DNA from: Porphyridium purpureum
Taxonomy: Eukaryota > Rhodophyta > Bangiophyceae > Porphyridiales > Porphyridiaceae
Direction: 5' to 3'
Length of the DNA stretch: 53,277 nucleotides
NCBI GenBank assembly: GCA_008690995.1
Contig: VRMN01000029.1
Coordinates: 1-53,277, forward strand
Shown here: positions 1 to 10,578 of the stretch, one piece after another
How positions within the stretch are numbered: position 1 is the first letter of the stretch
How the letters are laid out: each line of letters opens with the position of its first letter
The notes under the pieces: generated by a model
Databases searched by the model: none
The model's input: the letters and a program-made list of their open reading frames with translations, nothing else
What the model was told of the DNA's origin: nothing
Program-made: the position numbers and the translations under genes

Positions 1-401
1 GGCCCTATACGTTGGATTTTCCACGCCCCGGGTTTCTGTCGTCTGTGTGTGTGGCTGTGTTCTGTGTGTTCTCTGTGTTGTGTGCGTCATGTTGCTGGAG
101 TGCGGTCATCGGTGAGATGTCGTGTCATCCAGTTCGAGCGCTTGTCATCACCACGTGTACAGATATTTAACGGGAGAACCGTATTGTAAAATGCTAAAAA
201 AGGGTTTAAACGAACGGGTCCATCGATAGGCTAGTTTGCAATAGGATCCCAAAATCGAGGGCCGAATCGCAGGGGTTGCAAGCACGTTGACTGTGACGGC
301 TTGTGTGCAAGAGCAATGTGGGATGCTGCGCGAAGCGCTTTGGTGGGAGGCGAGGCTGCGGGTGGAGGTCGCGAGGCAGCAGATATCGTTGCCAATTGAC
401 G
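1..401. other. 5' flank of the copper-ATPase gene
   Basis: No gene is recognised here. The first 130 bases are a T/G-rich run of GTGT-type repeats. An AT-rich patch with TATTTAA lies near 172 and a second patch near 185-210. These could belong to the promoter of the ATPase that follows, but no start site can be fixed from the sequence. Confidence 0.35.
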
Positions 402-3293
402 ATGCGCAGCAAGAAGAAAAGCAGCGGGAGCGAGCGCGCCGCGCTTTTCGACGAGGACTCGTTGTCTAGCGAGGCCGAAAATGACGATGGCGCGCTTGAT
501 GTGGGTAAGGCCCTGCTGGCCGGCGCGGAACCTACGGAGCGGGATCAGGACCAGGCGGATACGCCGTCGGGCTTTTACATTGCACTTCCACTGCACGACG
601 GGCCTGGGCCCGCGTCGCTTCGTCACGCGTCGTACACGGTGCAAGGCATGACTTGCCCTTATGCGTGGGTAACATCGAGCGCGCTGCTGGCGGCATCGAG
701 GCGTGCTGCGACCCGTGTTTCTCGTCAGCAATCACGCCGAGGTGGACTTTGATGATAATTCACACCACCGTCGAGACGTGCGCGACGCAATTGTCGGCGC
801 AGGCTACCACGTTTCAGGATGCGGAAACAGATCCAGCCGAACATCTCAGCAAGGTGATGATTTCGGTGACCGGACTGCACTGCGCATCGTGCGTCCGCAA
901 GGTGGAGCAGGCCCTTCTGGGCGTAGATGGCGTCAGCGCGGCGTCGCTGAGTCTCGTGAGCGGGAGAGCACAAGTGCAGTTCGACCCTGATCGAACAGGA
1001 CTGCGAGACCTTGTGCGCGCGGTCCAGACGATGGGCTTTGGTGCGACACTGTGTGATGAAGAAATGGATCGAAGCTCGCTCGTGCGCACCGCGGAGATTG
1101 AGCGATACCGCAATCGCTTTCTGGTTGCGTTCCTCTTTGCCGTACCGGCATTCGTTTTCGGAATGCTTCTGGATTGGATTCCTTCCACCGCACAGTGGAT
1201 TAACCAAGACGTAGCCCCGGGTCTGTCTTTAAAGGCCATCGTGTTGTTGCCGTTGGCGACTGTGGTACAGTGTTGGCTTGGCTTGCCTTTCTACGAGCGC
1301 GCCTTCATTGCGCTGCAACACGGATCCCCCACCATGGATGTGCTCGTCGCGTTGGGAACTTCGGTGGCCTACCTTTTCTCAGTCGGTGCCGTGATCGACC
1401 GGCTGATTGAGCCGTCTTTCAAGCCGGAGCTGTACTTCGATACGTCGATCCTCCTTATCACTTTTATTCTGCTTGGCCGATTCCTCGAGAGTCTTGCTAA
1501 GGCCAGCACTTCGCAGGCTATCACCAATTTGCTCGACCTGCAGGCAAATTCGGCGACCCTTCTGCGATCCGTGGGCGAGCGCGATCAGACTTCAGACGAA
1601 CAGGCAGCGGGTGATGGCGTTCCGGAGCGGAGTGACTGCCCACTGTACGATGAAGAAGAAATTGACGTGCGCCTAGTGCAGTGTGGCGATTTGCTGAAAG
1701 TTGTGCCCGGCGGTCGAATTCCCGCTGACGGCATAATTACGGAAGGCCGCACTTCGGTGGATGAGGGCATGCTCACGGGAGAATCAGTGCCCGTCTGCAA
1801 GCAGGTAGGTGATGAGGTGATCGGCGGCACGGTCAATCAGGAGGGGATGCTGCACGTGCGTGTTTTGCGCACTGGCGCCCGCAGCACATTGGCGCAAATT
1901 GCTCAGCTCATGGAGCAAGCACAGGCATCCAAACCTTCCATCCAAGAATTTGCCGACCGTGTTTCAGCGGTGTTCGTGCCGGTTGTTCTTCTTGTCTCTG
2001 CGCTGACCTTTGCGGTGTGGTTGCTACTTGCATTTACTGTCTTGCCCGAGGAATGGATACCACCTGGGCAGAATCGTGTACTTTTTGCTTTCATCTTTGC
2101 AGTCACGGTGCTCGTGATTGCGTGCCCCTGTGCCCTTGGCCTGGCGACGCCAACCGCAGTGCTCGTAGGCACTGGCATCGGTGCACAACATGGAATTCTG
2201 ATCAAGGGCGGTCGCGTTTTACAGAGTGTGCATGCTGTTTCGGTGGTCGTGTTTGACAAGACGGGCACTCTCACACATGGCAATCCTCGGCTGACTGACG
2301 TCATCTTTTTAGGAAGCGGCATCGATGCCCAGACGCCCTTGGAGCTAGACGAGCATGACTCTCCTGGCGCAGAGCGCGATCGCGAGCGCGAGGCGCTCAG
2401 GCTGATCGCGTCCGCCGAGTGTGGCAGTGAGCATCCTCTGGGGCGCGCGGTCGTGGCGCATGCTCGAGAGGTACTTGGGCTGCAGCTTTCCTCGCCATCA
2501 GAGGTTGAGGCGCTTCCTGGCCTTGGACTTCGCTGCATGGTAGATGGACACGCTGTGATGGTGGGAAATCGCCGACTGGTGCAATGTGAACAAAAAAGGG
2601 ACTCAGTGCGCGTGCAGACGACGGTGTGCTTTGAGGATGACAGCAAGACTGTCATGATTGGCGCCGTAGATGGACGAGTGGTGGCCTTGTCGCCGTGGCA
2701 GACACGCTTCGAGGCGAGTCTGCAGCAGTGGTTCAGCACCTGACCAAGATTGGTACAGAAGTGTGGATGATCACTGGAATAACACCCGCACGGCTCTCGC
2801 CATTGCTCGTCAGGCCGGCATTGGCAACGTGATGGCTGAAATACAGCCTGAAGAAAAAGCGAATGCAATTCGGCGATTCCAGGCCGACGGTAGGGCAGTC
2901 GCGATGGTTGGTGATGGCATCAACGACGTCGTGGCTTTGGCCGCTTCGGATGTTGGCATGGCCATCGGGGCTGGAAGCGAGGTGGCACTGGAGGCGGCTG
3001 ATGTGGTGTTGATGCGTAGTGACCTTCGCGATGTGATCACATGCATCGACCTCGGTCGCACTGTGTACCGCCGCATCAAGATCAACTTATTTTGTGCGTT
3101 TTTGTACAACACCGCCGCCATCCCTCTCGCTGCAGGATTGATTTTCCCCTTGATGAAGGAGCAAATTTCACCGGTGGTGGGAGCCCTTGCGATGGCATCG
3201 TCGTCCGTTTCAGTGATATTGAGCTCGCTCATGCTACGTGTATACAGGCAGCCGGAGGTAATCGTCGAAGCAAGCATGACCAGTAGTACTTGA
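402..3293 (+). CDS. Copper-type P1B-ATPase, complete family layout but split over frames
   Basis: Heavy-metal P1B-ATPase, expected to pump Cu(I) across a Golgi or plasma membrane using ATP. In order: an N-terminal metal-binding (HMA) domain around GMTC (~645-820), a second HMA with GLHCASC (~870-1060), membrane segments, the phosphatase loop LTGES (~1770), the metal-site CPC in the membrane (~2125), the phosphorylation site DKTGT (~2255), SEHPLG in the nucleotide domain (~2430), GDGIND (~2910) and the last two membrane helices. The start ATG at 402 gives a charged tail before the first HMA. The reading frame changes near 656, 712, 815, 2690 and 2775. The changes sum to zero over 2892 bases, so start and stop are in the same frame. 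Every catalytic motif is present. This is either a recent pseudogene or a gene with several sequence errors. The family call is very secure; functional status is open. Confidence 0.85.
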
Positions 3294-3366
3294 CGTATTT
3301 TATTTTCCTTTGTTCTGACTGCCGTGCGATGTGGGCCAAAGGAAACCCTGCAGTCAGACGTCAAAC

Positions 3367-3371
3367 ATTTG
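3367..3371. repeat. Target-site duplication ATTTG, left copy
   Basis: ATTTG directly before the LTR starting at 3372 is repeated directly after the other LTR at 8649-8653. Five bases is the normal copia duplication length. Confidence 0.9.
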
Positions 3372-3627
3372 TGTCGCTAGAAGCGGTGGTACCTTGTGAG
3401 AGAATGAGAGTTTGGCTCGGGCTTTGGGCGGCTGTCGCTCTTTCGTATCTAGGCGGCCCTCCGACGGATAAGATGAACCTTCACTGGTATCAAATAAACT
3501 CTAAACTATATTCTCTACCGAGTCGCGTTCTCTCCTGTGCTGCACCGGCGCTTGGACAGCCGGTCTTTTATACCAGGTGCCTGGGTTTCTCGCTGTAGTA
3601 CAGCTGTGAGTAGATAACACAGCGACA
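3372..3627 (-). repeat. 3' LTR of the copia element
   Basis: 256 bases, starting TGTCGCT and ending AGCGACA, a perfect 7-base terminal inverted repeat with the usual TG...CA ends. Identical to the copy at 8393-8648. A TATAAAAG box reads on the minus strand at 3565-3572. Confidence 0.95.
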
Positions 3628-3643
3628 CTCCACCTTTTCTTTT
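3628..3643 (-). other. Polypurine tract of the copia element
   Basis: On the minus strand this reads AAAAGAAAAGGTGGAG directly against the start of the 3' LTR, where plus-strand synthesis is primed in LTR retrotransposons. Confidence 0.75.
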
Positions 3644-3750
3644 GTTGCCTGGATGCGTCCTCACTAGTTCCTTGTTGCTCCTCGTTCTCAGTGCGTGTTA
3701 AAGATGGAATGGCTTGTTCTGCGGTGGACATGATTGCATTGACAAATGCA

Positions 3751-6741
3751 TTACCACATCAGACACACTTGCGTAGCAGCATGTTTCTCAAGCTGGCCGT
3801 TGGTGAGAACTCTGTCCCAGAGAGGACACGCTCGCGGCTTGGTTAATGCATCGGCGATGTTCGACTTGCCGGGAACGTGCAATATTTGGCGAATTCGAAG
3901 CGTTGACAGTCCTTCGCGCAACAGCATCATGCGCACCATGAGGCGCTTCTCCGCGAGAATAGTGCTACGCGACGCCGCGTCAAATATTTGCTTGCTGTCG
4001 GTGGCGAGTTCGATGGGAGCATCCATGCCCGTGCGCATGAGCTCGACTTGGAGTGCTTCGGCCATATCATAGGCCAAACATAGCGCAAGGAGTTCGGCAG
4101 ACAAGACAGAGTGGCAAACTTGACGGGCTTTGTGCGACGCGTAGTGTAAAAGATGCACTCTTGAACTCTGATCTCCGAGAAAGATCACGTATCCCAGTTG
4201 GGAAGAACCATCGTCGTTGCTTGCATACGACGCATCAGCAAAGACACGGAGACGCAAAGGGCCTGTCAGTGGTGCGTATACAATGGCGCGCGGAGTTGAG
4301 CGCACCATGGCGGCCAGGTCGAGAAGGTGGGCACCGTGTATGCGAGTGTACGTCTGCTCGGTAATCTGGGAGCTTTTTGCGACGGCACATGCGATGTCTG
4401 GCCGAGTGCCAAAGGCAATGTACATGAGCTTGCCCCGCAAGCGACGAAATTCTTCAAAGCTGGACACGGCAGTGGCGGTCAGTTCTCGCTGGGCGTATTC
4501 TTGGTGCGTGGTTGCCACGGCACCTTCGACAGAGCTGATTTCAAAGCCATTAAACGTAAACGGGATGGCGCGGAGCCCCTTGTTGTCCAGACGACTCGAA
4601 ACACGTTGCTCTGCAGCCAAGAATGGTGGTGTTCCGGTGAACAAGCAGTCATCAACGAGGATCCCAAGCATGCCACGATGGCTCGGATTGTTTGAGTAGT
4701 AAACACACGGGTCGAGAGCGGCGCGAATAAAACCTTTGTCAAGCAGCTCGGAGTGCACGGTCGCGTGCCAGTAAGTCCCACTGTCGGCAAGTCCGTACAA
4801 TGGCTTACGGATGCGCGCGTGGGCAGGCCACGCGGGTGACTTGTTCACGATGGACGTTGCATTGCTTGGATCGACGCGTGCTAACAGGACGCGAATTTCC
4901 GGTTTCAGTTTGAGAAATACTTGTCGGGCCAGGGGCCAGCGCGATTGCAGATATGCTTGCGTGTAGTCGCGGTACGTAAGCGACCAACGGTTGACGACCG
5001 AAGTAGAAATCAATGAACGTAGCATAAAGCGCGTCAGGGTTGGAGCATTGACCGCCGTTATATGTGACTCACTGTCCCGATGGCCTTGCGCAATAAATCT
5101 GCTTTTGCGTTGACCATTGGATTTGACGACTCGCTCCATTCTTGATCCAATAACGTTGGCCATTGCTGGAAGGTCTGGACATGGTTCGAGGACTTGACGG
5201 TTGATGATGCCATTTAGCTCAAGTAAATCAGCGTCATCCCAGCTGGCGTTGCTGGTGGCACTGGCTTGAGGGAATGTTTTGTAAAGATCTTGAACGCTTG
5301 CAGGTGTGTCAACAAACAAAGTGGCGGGTGTCTCGAGCCGGTATACCTTCACATTGTTGATGTGGAATTCTTGTTGGCGGGCGCGCGCGGCGCTTACTGT
5401 TGACGGTAATACGACGGTTACCCTTGGTGCGTCGACCTTCAACGCGATGTAAGGCCCTTGCCATTCGTATGCACTCTCGCGGCGAACCAAGACGGCTGTT
5501 CCCGGTGTAATTTCATGGCCCGGCGCGGCATTTGGATAACTCGGTGCCCTTGAACGTCGTGCTTGAGCAAGCTTGCGCGCGGATATCCACTTCTCGAACT
5601 CATTGCGCGCAGCAAAGATGGCTGCGATTCGTCCGGCTTGTGTCTCCATATGATCGTGTTGCGCCACCTCCGGACGTAGTTGCATACGTGGCACGGTGCC
5701 AAAAACCAAAAGGGCCGGAATAATGCCTTCCGGACCACACGTAACATTGAGTGCCCGCACCGTAATGGCCAATTGATCATGGGCCGTAAGGTCGGGAGCC
5801 TCACGCGCGACACGGAGGAATACCTTTCTCAGTGGCTCGTGGTATCTTTCAACCTGGCCTAAGGACCAGTGAGCCTCAACAGGTATATCGACCAGCGCGC
5901 AGCATTCCGCTTCCAGAAGCACGCGCAAATCATGCGACACGGTGACGCGTTCCTTGTCCACGACAACGCGGTGCGGAGCCCCAAAGATGGCAATCCAATT
6001 GTTAAAGAAAATGCGATAAACACCGGTGGCGGTGGCATCTTCCCCGCAGAACATTGCCATTTGGAATTTTGTTCCATTGCACACCGCGTGAAGAGTCTTG
6101 TGTGTTTCAAGGAACACGAAGTCCATGGATACGGTGTGGTTGAACGAAACTTCTACATCCGCGGCAATTTTGAATGTTGAGCGGTTGCCACGGTACCACT
6201 GGCAAGTGGAGCACTGAGCGATGCGCTCCTCGAGTTCACGCCGCTGGACGGCGTCGAGTGGCTCGCCGGCGAGGCGCAGAAGCTTGAGCATCTGCGGTGC
6301 ACTGGCGTGACCGAATCGCTTGTGCATGGTGTCAAGTTCTTTCTGGGTGTACAGTAGGGTAGCCAATAAACGTGGCTGTCCTGACCCAAGCAAGAGATGA
6401 TTGTTTCGCGACCACTGCAACTTTTCGACTGCTCCGGAGGCAGTTGTCAGCGTTGGGTGACGACCGTACTGGACTTGAAGTTGCTGTGCGAGGACGACGT
6501 CGGTTCCGAGGATGATTGGCAACGGCGCGGCGACCACTGCGACGGTGAATTGCAGGAAATGGTCGGAACCGAGCGCAACACGAACGGTACCGTCTCCCAG
6601 AACAGGATACGAGGTGCCCCAAACGATTGGCTCAGAATGGTGCGCAGGTGCCAAGTCGACGGATTCTCCACGGGCTTGTCTATATGCGCAGTAGGCGCGG
6701 AGACCAGCGCATGAACGTGGTGCACCGCTATCGACCAGCAC
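3751..6741 (-). CDS. Copia Pol polyprotein
   Basis: About 996 residues. It begins with an aspartic protease motif (DSGAPRS). Next come the GAG-pre-integrase zinc region (H-x4-H followed by CSTC) and an rve integrase core. The copia-type reverse transcriptase follows, with DYTQAYLQS, YGLADSGTYWH and the LVDD centre. RNase H is last (ADASYAS, then a tail with ATDSKQ and ADALTK). Integrase before reverse transcriptase places it in Ty1/copia, not Ty3/gypsy. It lies downstream of Gag in the same phase. Confidence 0.93.
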   Translation of the reverse strand: MLVDSGAPRSCAGLRAYCAYRQARGESVDLAPAHHSEPIVWGTSYPVLGDGTVRVALGSDHFLQFTVAVVAAPLPIILGTDVVLAQQLQVQYGRHPTLTTASGAVEKLQWSRNNHLLLGSGQPRLLATLLYTQKELDTMHKRFGHASAPQMLKLLRLAGEPLDAVQRRELEERIAQCSTCQWYRGNRSTFKIAADVEVSFNHTVSMDFVFLETHKTLHAVCNGTKFQMAMFCGEDATATGVYRIFFNNWIAIFGAPHRVVVDKERVTVSHDLRVLLEAECCALVDIPVEAHWSLGQVERYHEPLRKVFLRVAREAPDLTAHDQLAITVRALNVTCGPEGIIPALLVFGTVPRMQLRPEVAQHDHMETQAGRIAAIFAARNEFEKWISARKLAQARRSRAPSYPNAAPGHEITPGTAVLVRRESAYEWQGPYIALKVDAPRVTVVLPSTVSAARARQQEFHINNVKVYRLETPATLFVDTPASVQDLYKTFPQASATSNASWDDADLLELNGIINRQVLEPCPDLPAMANVIGSRMERVVKSNGQRKSRFIAQGHRDSESHITAVNAPTLTRFMLRSLISTSVVNRWSLTYRDYTQAYLQSRWPLARQVFLKLKPEIRVLLARVDPSNATSIVNKSPAWPAHARIRKPLYGLADSGTYWHATVHSELLDKGFIRAALDPCVYYSNNPSHRGMLGILVDDCLFTGTPPFLAAEQRVSSRLDNKGLRAIPFTFNGFEISSVEGAVATTHQEYAQRELTATAVSSFEEFRRLRGKLMYIAFGTRPDIACAVAKSSQITEQTYTRIHGAHLLDLAAMVRSTPRAIVYAPLTGPLRLRVFADASYASNDDGSSQLGYVIFLGDQSSRVHLLHYASHKARQVCHSVLSAELLALCLAYDMAEALQVELMRTGMDAPIELATDSKQIFDAASRSTILAEKRLMVRMMLLREGLSTLRIRQILHVPGKSNIADALTKPRACPLWDRVLTNGQLEKHAATQVCLMW

Positions 6742-6810
6742 ACAGTCCGTGCGTGCGACATCGGGCAGTGCATTTGTAACCGTGTAAATGGCGGCACTGC
6801 CCTGACACCG

Positions 6811-8319
6811 TCAGGCCATGTGAATACTTGGCGTGTCGGCTTCGTTCGCATCATCGTCGCAACCATCAATGCCTTGCTGGGCACTGCGTGTAATCGGCAG
6901 CTCGCTTTGAGCCTGCGTGATAGCATCATCATATTCATAGTCCGTGAGTCCAATGATGGTACGTGCTTCGTTTGCCGGCATGCTCCTGCGCCAGCAAGTG
7001 TCGAGAGTGTGACCCATCCGGCCACAGTGTTGGCATTGTACGCGTCGATCGGAAGCCTCTCCTGCACGATTGTTCGGATTTTCGGGAAAACGAACGGTGC
7101 TAACCGCGCGGCTCCGAGCGGCGCTAGGGTCGTTGGGGCGGTTGGCAGGTCCTTCCATACGGCGAGGCGGAGCTCCGTAGAACAGTGCACTGGAGCCGCT
7201 ATTGTTGGGCTGCGAAGAATCCTTTGCACCCAGAAATACTCGCATCTGGGAAGTGAACTCTGGTCCGGACCTGTCAGCGGAGGCAAGGGCGATTTCGGCA
7301 CCGTACGTGCTGCGTAGCATTGCTTGGAGCACGTATTCGTCAACGGTCTCCGCAGATGGACCTGCTCGTGGAACGCGGTTGCGAATATCGTTCACCATTT
7401 TGTCGAACGCTCCGACCCTGGTATCCCCTGGAATTTCACCGAACTTGAGCGCTCCTAGCGTGCGCCTATGTGCGCGCTGCTGGCCAGAACTGCTCAGCTT
7501 ACTTTCCAGCTGATCAAGCGCGGCGGCAAGTCGCTGCGGTCGGAGATCATCTACAGCGTCGCGTGCCACGCCTATGCTGATCAACGGGAGTGTGCGAAAT
7601 GTGGCGCTGTCACTCAATCCGAAGATCCTTGCATTGGTTTCGACTTGTCGACGCCACAAGGTGAAAGCTGGGCCTGTGTCCGCTCCACCTGTCAGATGAT
7701 GCGATTCTGAGAACGCGCGCAGGAATCGGTCTCGCGCGCGGTTCTCTTGTTCTTCATGGGACGCTTGAAAAGGCGCAGTCACTTGCGGCGGTGGTGTCGG
7801 TGCGCGGCGCACTTGCTCGTCCACTGGTGCGAAGCGCGCGATATTAGCCGCTAAGGTGAGTTCCTCATCGAAGATTCCACGCCAGGTGGCATATCGGAAA
7901 ACCATTAACGTTACCAATGGGCCTGCATCACGGATGGAGTTTTCAGTCATCACGCCATTGATGAAGAGATATGCAAACTCATCTTGCGTCATCTTGTCGG
8001 ACTCTCGCAGAAGTGCATCCCACTCTGGGTTTCCAGTTGTAATTAGCACCCATGGGCGCGCCTCCAACTGTTCACGTTGCCTGTCGGTGAACCTGAAACC
8101 TGCAGGACGGCTTGCGGTTGGCGAGATGGCGGCTTCGCTGCCGCTTGCCATTGCTGCTGACGTTGGCTCGGCGGCTCCGATGTTGCGAGAAGCCGGCGTT
8201 TCTTCGGTGTGGCTGGGATCGGTGTGTTCCACGCGCGACTCCCCGGCGTGCGTCACAGGGGAAGTTTCCCCCGCGGGCGGCGCCGAGCGCAAGGATGACC
8301 TTCGATCCCCTTTTGCCAT
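6811..8319 (-). CDS. Copia Gag protein
   Basis: About 502 residues: a Pro/Ser-rich start, a largely helical middle consistent with a capsid region, and a CCHC zinc knuckle near the C-terminus (CQHCGRMGHTLDTC) for RNA binding. It starts 73 bases inside the 5' LTR and precedes Pol. No methyl-transfer or envelope-like domain is seen. Confidence 0.88.
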   Translation of the reverse strand: MAKGDRRSSLRSAPPAGETSPVTHAGESRVEHTDPSHTEETPASRNIGAAEPTSAAMASGSEAAISPTASRPAGFRFTDRQREQLEARPWVLITTGNPEWDALLRESDKMTQDEFAYLFINGVMTENSIRDAGPLVTLMVFRYATWRGIFDEELTLAANIARFAPVDEQVRRAPTPPPQVTAPFQASHEEQENRARDRFLRAFSESHHLTGGADTGPAFTLWRRQVETNARIFGLSDSATFRTLPLISIGVARDAVDDLRPQRLAAALDQLESKLSSSGQQRAHRRTLGALKFGEIPGDTRVGAFDKMVNDIRNRVPRAGPSAETVDEYVLQAMLRSTYGAEIALASADRSGPEFTSQMRVFLGAKDSSQPNNSGSSALFYGAPPRRMEGPANRPNDPSAARSRAVSTVRFPENPNNRAGEASDRRVQCQHCGRMGHTLDTCWRRSMPANEARTIIGLTDYEYDDAITQAQSELPITRSAQQGIDGCDDDANEADTPSIHMA

Positions 8320-8392
8320 GTTATCACCTTCTTGTTAAACTTTTTCCCGGCGCTGTCAGTTCGCCGGTATCCCTTTTTAGCGGATTAGCTAA

Positions 8393-8648
8393 TGTCGCTA
8401 GAAGCGGTGGTACCTTGTGAGAGAATGAGAGTTTGGCTCGGGCTTTGGGCGGCTGTCGCTCTTTCGTATCTAGGCGGCCCTCCGACGGATAAGATGAACC
8501 TTCACTGGTATCAAATAAACTCTAAACTATATTCTCTACCGAGTCGCGTTCTCTCCTGTGCTGCACCGGCGCTTGGACAGCCGGTCTTTTATACCAGGTG
8601 CCTGGGTTTCTCGCTGTAGTACAGCTGTGAGTAGATAACACAGCGACA
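8393..8648 (-). repeat. 5' LTR of the copia element
   Basis: 256 bases, identical to the LTR at 3372-3627. The element's promoter is expected here. A minus-strand TATAAAAG box lies at 8586-8593, upstream of the Gag frame. Confidence 0.95.
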
Positions 8649-8653
8649 ATTTG
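8649..8653. repeat. Target-site duplication ATTTG, right copy
   Basis: Matches 3367-3371 exactly and marks the outer boundary of the copia insertion. Confidence 0.9.
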
Positions 8654-8780
8654 ATTAGCGCTGGAATGATTACTGTTGTTCCACACCAAGTATGAATCGT
8701 AAAGTTTGGATGAATTCCCACGTGGCTGCTCATGAAAAGCGTTGTGAAGGTCCCACTCCATTTCGCACGGACGAAGATTA

Positions 8781-10578
8781 CTGGCGATAGAAAGAGTTCC
8801 GCGACCTCACGGTGGAAGGGGTCCGCGTGCGATTGCAACAATTTCGGTTTGTGAGGCGCGTCATTGGATGGCAGTAGTGCTTGAGACAGATCAAGCGAGA
8901 TGTAGAAGAATGTACAAACGAGCAGGCCGCTCCGGCGGGAAGCGCGCTTGCGAAATTGCGCTCGCCCTGGCACGTGTTTGTCGACTTCTGCAAGGGACAC
9001 CGCTTTGAGCTTTTCTGGTGCGCAGCACACGCACTCGTCATTGCGCTGATCTTCCTATACACCTGTTGGTACTACTACTCGTTATGTGAAGTGTACGGCC
9101 TGCGTGGTATTCGGATGGTGGGGCTTTGCGTGGCGTGCGCACCTGTCAGTGCTGTCATGTTTGCGTACTCAATCACGCTGCTTCCGATGTGCCGCAATGT
9201 CATTACCTTCTTGAGAAGCACCAAACTGCACCGATATGTACCTTTTGATCGCGCGTTCGTGTTTCACGTGCTGAAGGCAGTGACGGGTGAATTCTTCCCG
9301 GCGTTGCATATGGTTGGTCACTGCGCAGCGCAGTGGCGACCTCGTGAGCCACTTTCGCGCGGGAAACTGAAACTCGGATTTTGTGCCTTCATTTGCGCTC
9401 TGGATGTTTGAAACGATCACTGGCATGACGGGCGATTTGTTGGCTTTTGTGATCATCTAACTGGTGGTGTTTGCGGTACGACACATTCTCGCAGTCAGCT
9501 TCCAACTGTTTTGGGTGGTGCATTACGTGTGCTTTATGCTGCTTGATACGATGATCGTGATTTATGGCTCCGTTGCGCTCTAGCAGCGCCCATTTTTGCA
9601 CCACATTTTGCTCGGCTCGCTGCTCTTGTTTATGTTCGACAAGCTATTTTCATTCGCGCGTGCGTCCGAACGACTGCAAGTTGTTGAAAAGCGCTTGCTT
9701 CCCAAGGGCGTCACCGCGATGCACGCTCGCGTGTCACCAAGTGTTCCGCACAGCGCGGGCCAATGGGCCCGCTTGAAAGTTCCGGCGCTGTGCCCCTCAG
9801 AGAGCTCCATCCCTTGACGATTTCGTCAGCGCCGCATGACGCGTATCCGTCTTTCCGCATCCAGGCTTGTGGGCCGTGGAAGCGCGCGCTACGGGACATG
9901 ACGATCGAAATGCAGGGCAAACGAGCGCCGTCATTACGCACTGTCCGCATCGATGACCCGTGCGGGGAGGGTCACCAGGACTAGATGCTTTACGAAACTG
10001 TGCTGCTGGTGGGAGCTCGCATCGGCGGTACACCTTTCATGTCGGTCCTGAAGGATATCTTGCATTAAGTGCGCAGCAAGAAGTTCCGCACGACTAAAGT
10101 GGTCGCGGTGGTTAACTTGAAGGACCTTCGAGATCTGGCATTAATCACAAACGAATTGATTCGGCTCGAAAAGTACGCGCCAACTGGATTTCTCGAGCTC
10201 TTATACTTCCAGACGGGCCAAAGGGCGGAAAGAAAGTAGCGCACTCGATGCGCGCCACTTGGCGTTCGACCAGGCGTTTCCGAGACCCGTGGAGTACGTC
10301 TCGCAGATCATAACAGGCCGCCCGTCTCTTGTACGCGTGAAGGGATTCGTGTTTCAAGGTCGCCGAGAGTTTGACACGCTGTTGAAAGATGCTCAAGCCG
10401 ATTGCAAGGCCAACAGCCTTGTTATTGATGAAAGATATTCTGAACTCTAGATTGGCGTGTTTGCGTGCGCGCCGGCCCCGATTATTCTCGCCCTAAAGCA
10501 AGCCTGTGTCAAGTGTGACTGCGAGACAAGAGGAGACATTGCATGTAAATCAGCGGAACTGGGAAAGAAGGAGTTTGA
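8781..10578 (+). pseudogene. NADPH oxidase (NOX/RBOH family) relic
   Basis: Superoxide-generating flavocytochrome of the plasma membrane. Pieces line up with the family from end to end. LPMCRNVITFLRST then VPFDRAFVFH and LHMVGH (~9180-9320) give the first haem-binding helices. FQLFWVVHY (~9500) is the second haem pair, with the usual His-His now His-Tyr. LHPLTISSAPHDAY (~9800-9845) is the FAD-binding region. ETVLLVGARIGGTPF (~9990-10040) is the NADPH site, and GVFACAPAP (~10457) is the C-terminal CGP-type motif, ending near KKEF (10575). The pieces lie in different frames, and stops are present in and between them (for example near 9459, 9581 and 10066), so no functional protein is expected. 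No EF-hands were seen upstream. The copia insertion sits about 130 bases upstream of this relic. Confidence 0.8.

Larger units (their letters stand above)
3372..8648 (-). mobile_element. Ty1/copia LTR retrotransposon, looks whole
   Basis: Full-length copia-superfamily element of 5277 bases on the minus strand. It has two 256-base LTRs, a Gag frame, a Pol frame in the order protease-integrase-reverse transcriptase-RNase H (the copia order) and a purine-rich tract beside the 3' LTR. A 5-base duplication, ATTTG, flanks it. The LTRs agree at every base by eye, so the insertion is young. It lies 78 bases after the copper-ATPase stop and just before a NADPH-oxidase relic. No break was noticed. The primer-binding site next to the 5' LTR does not look like the usual initiator-Met complement and was not assigned. 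Confidence 0.95.
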
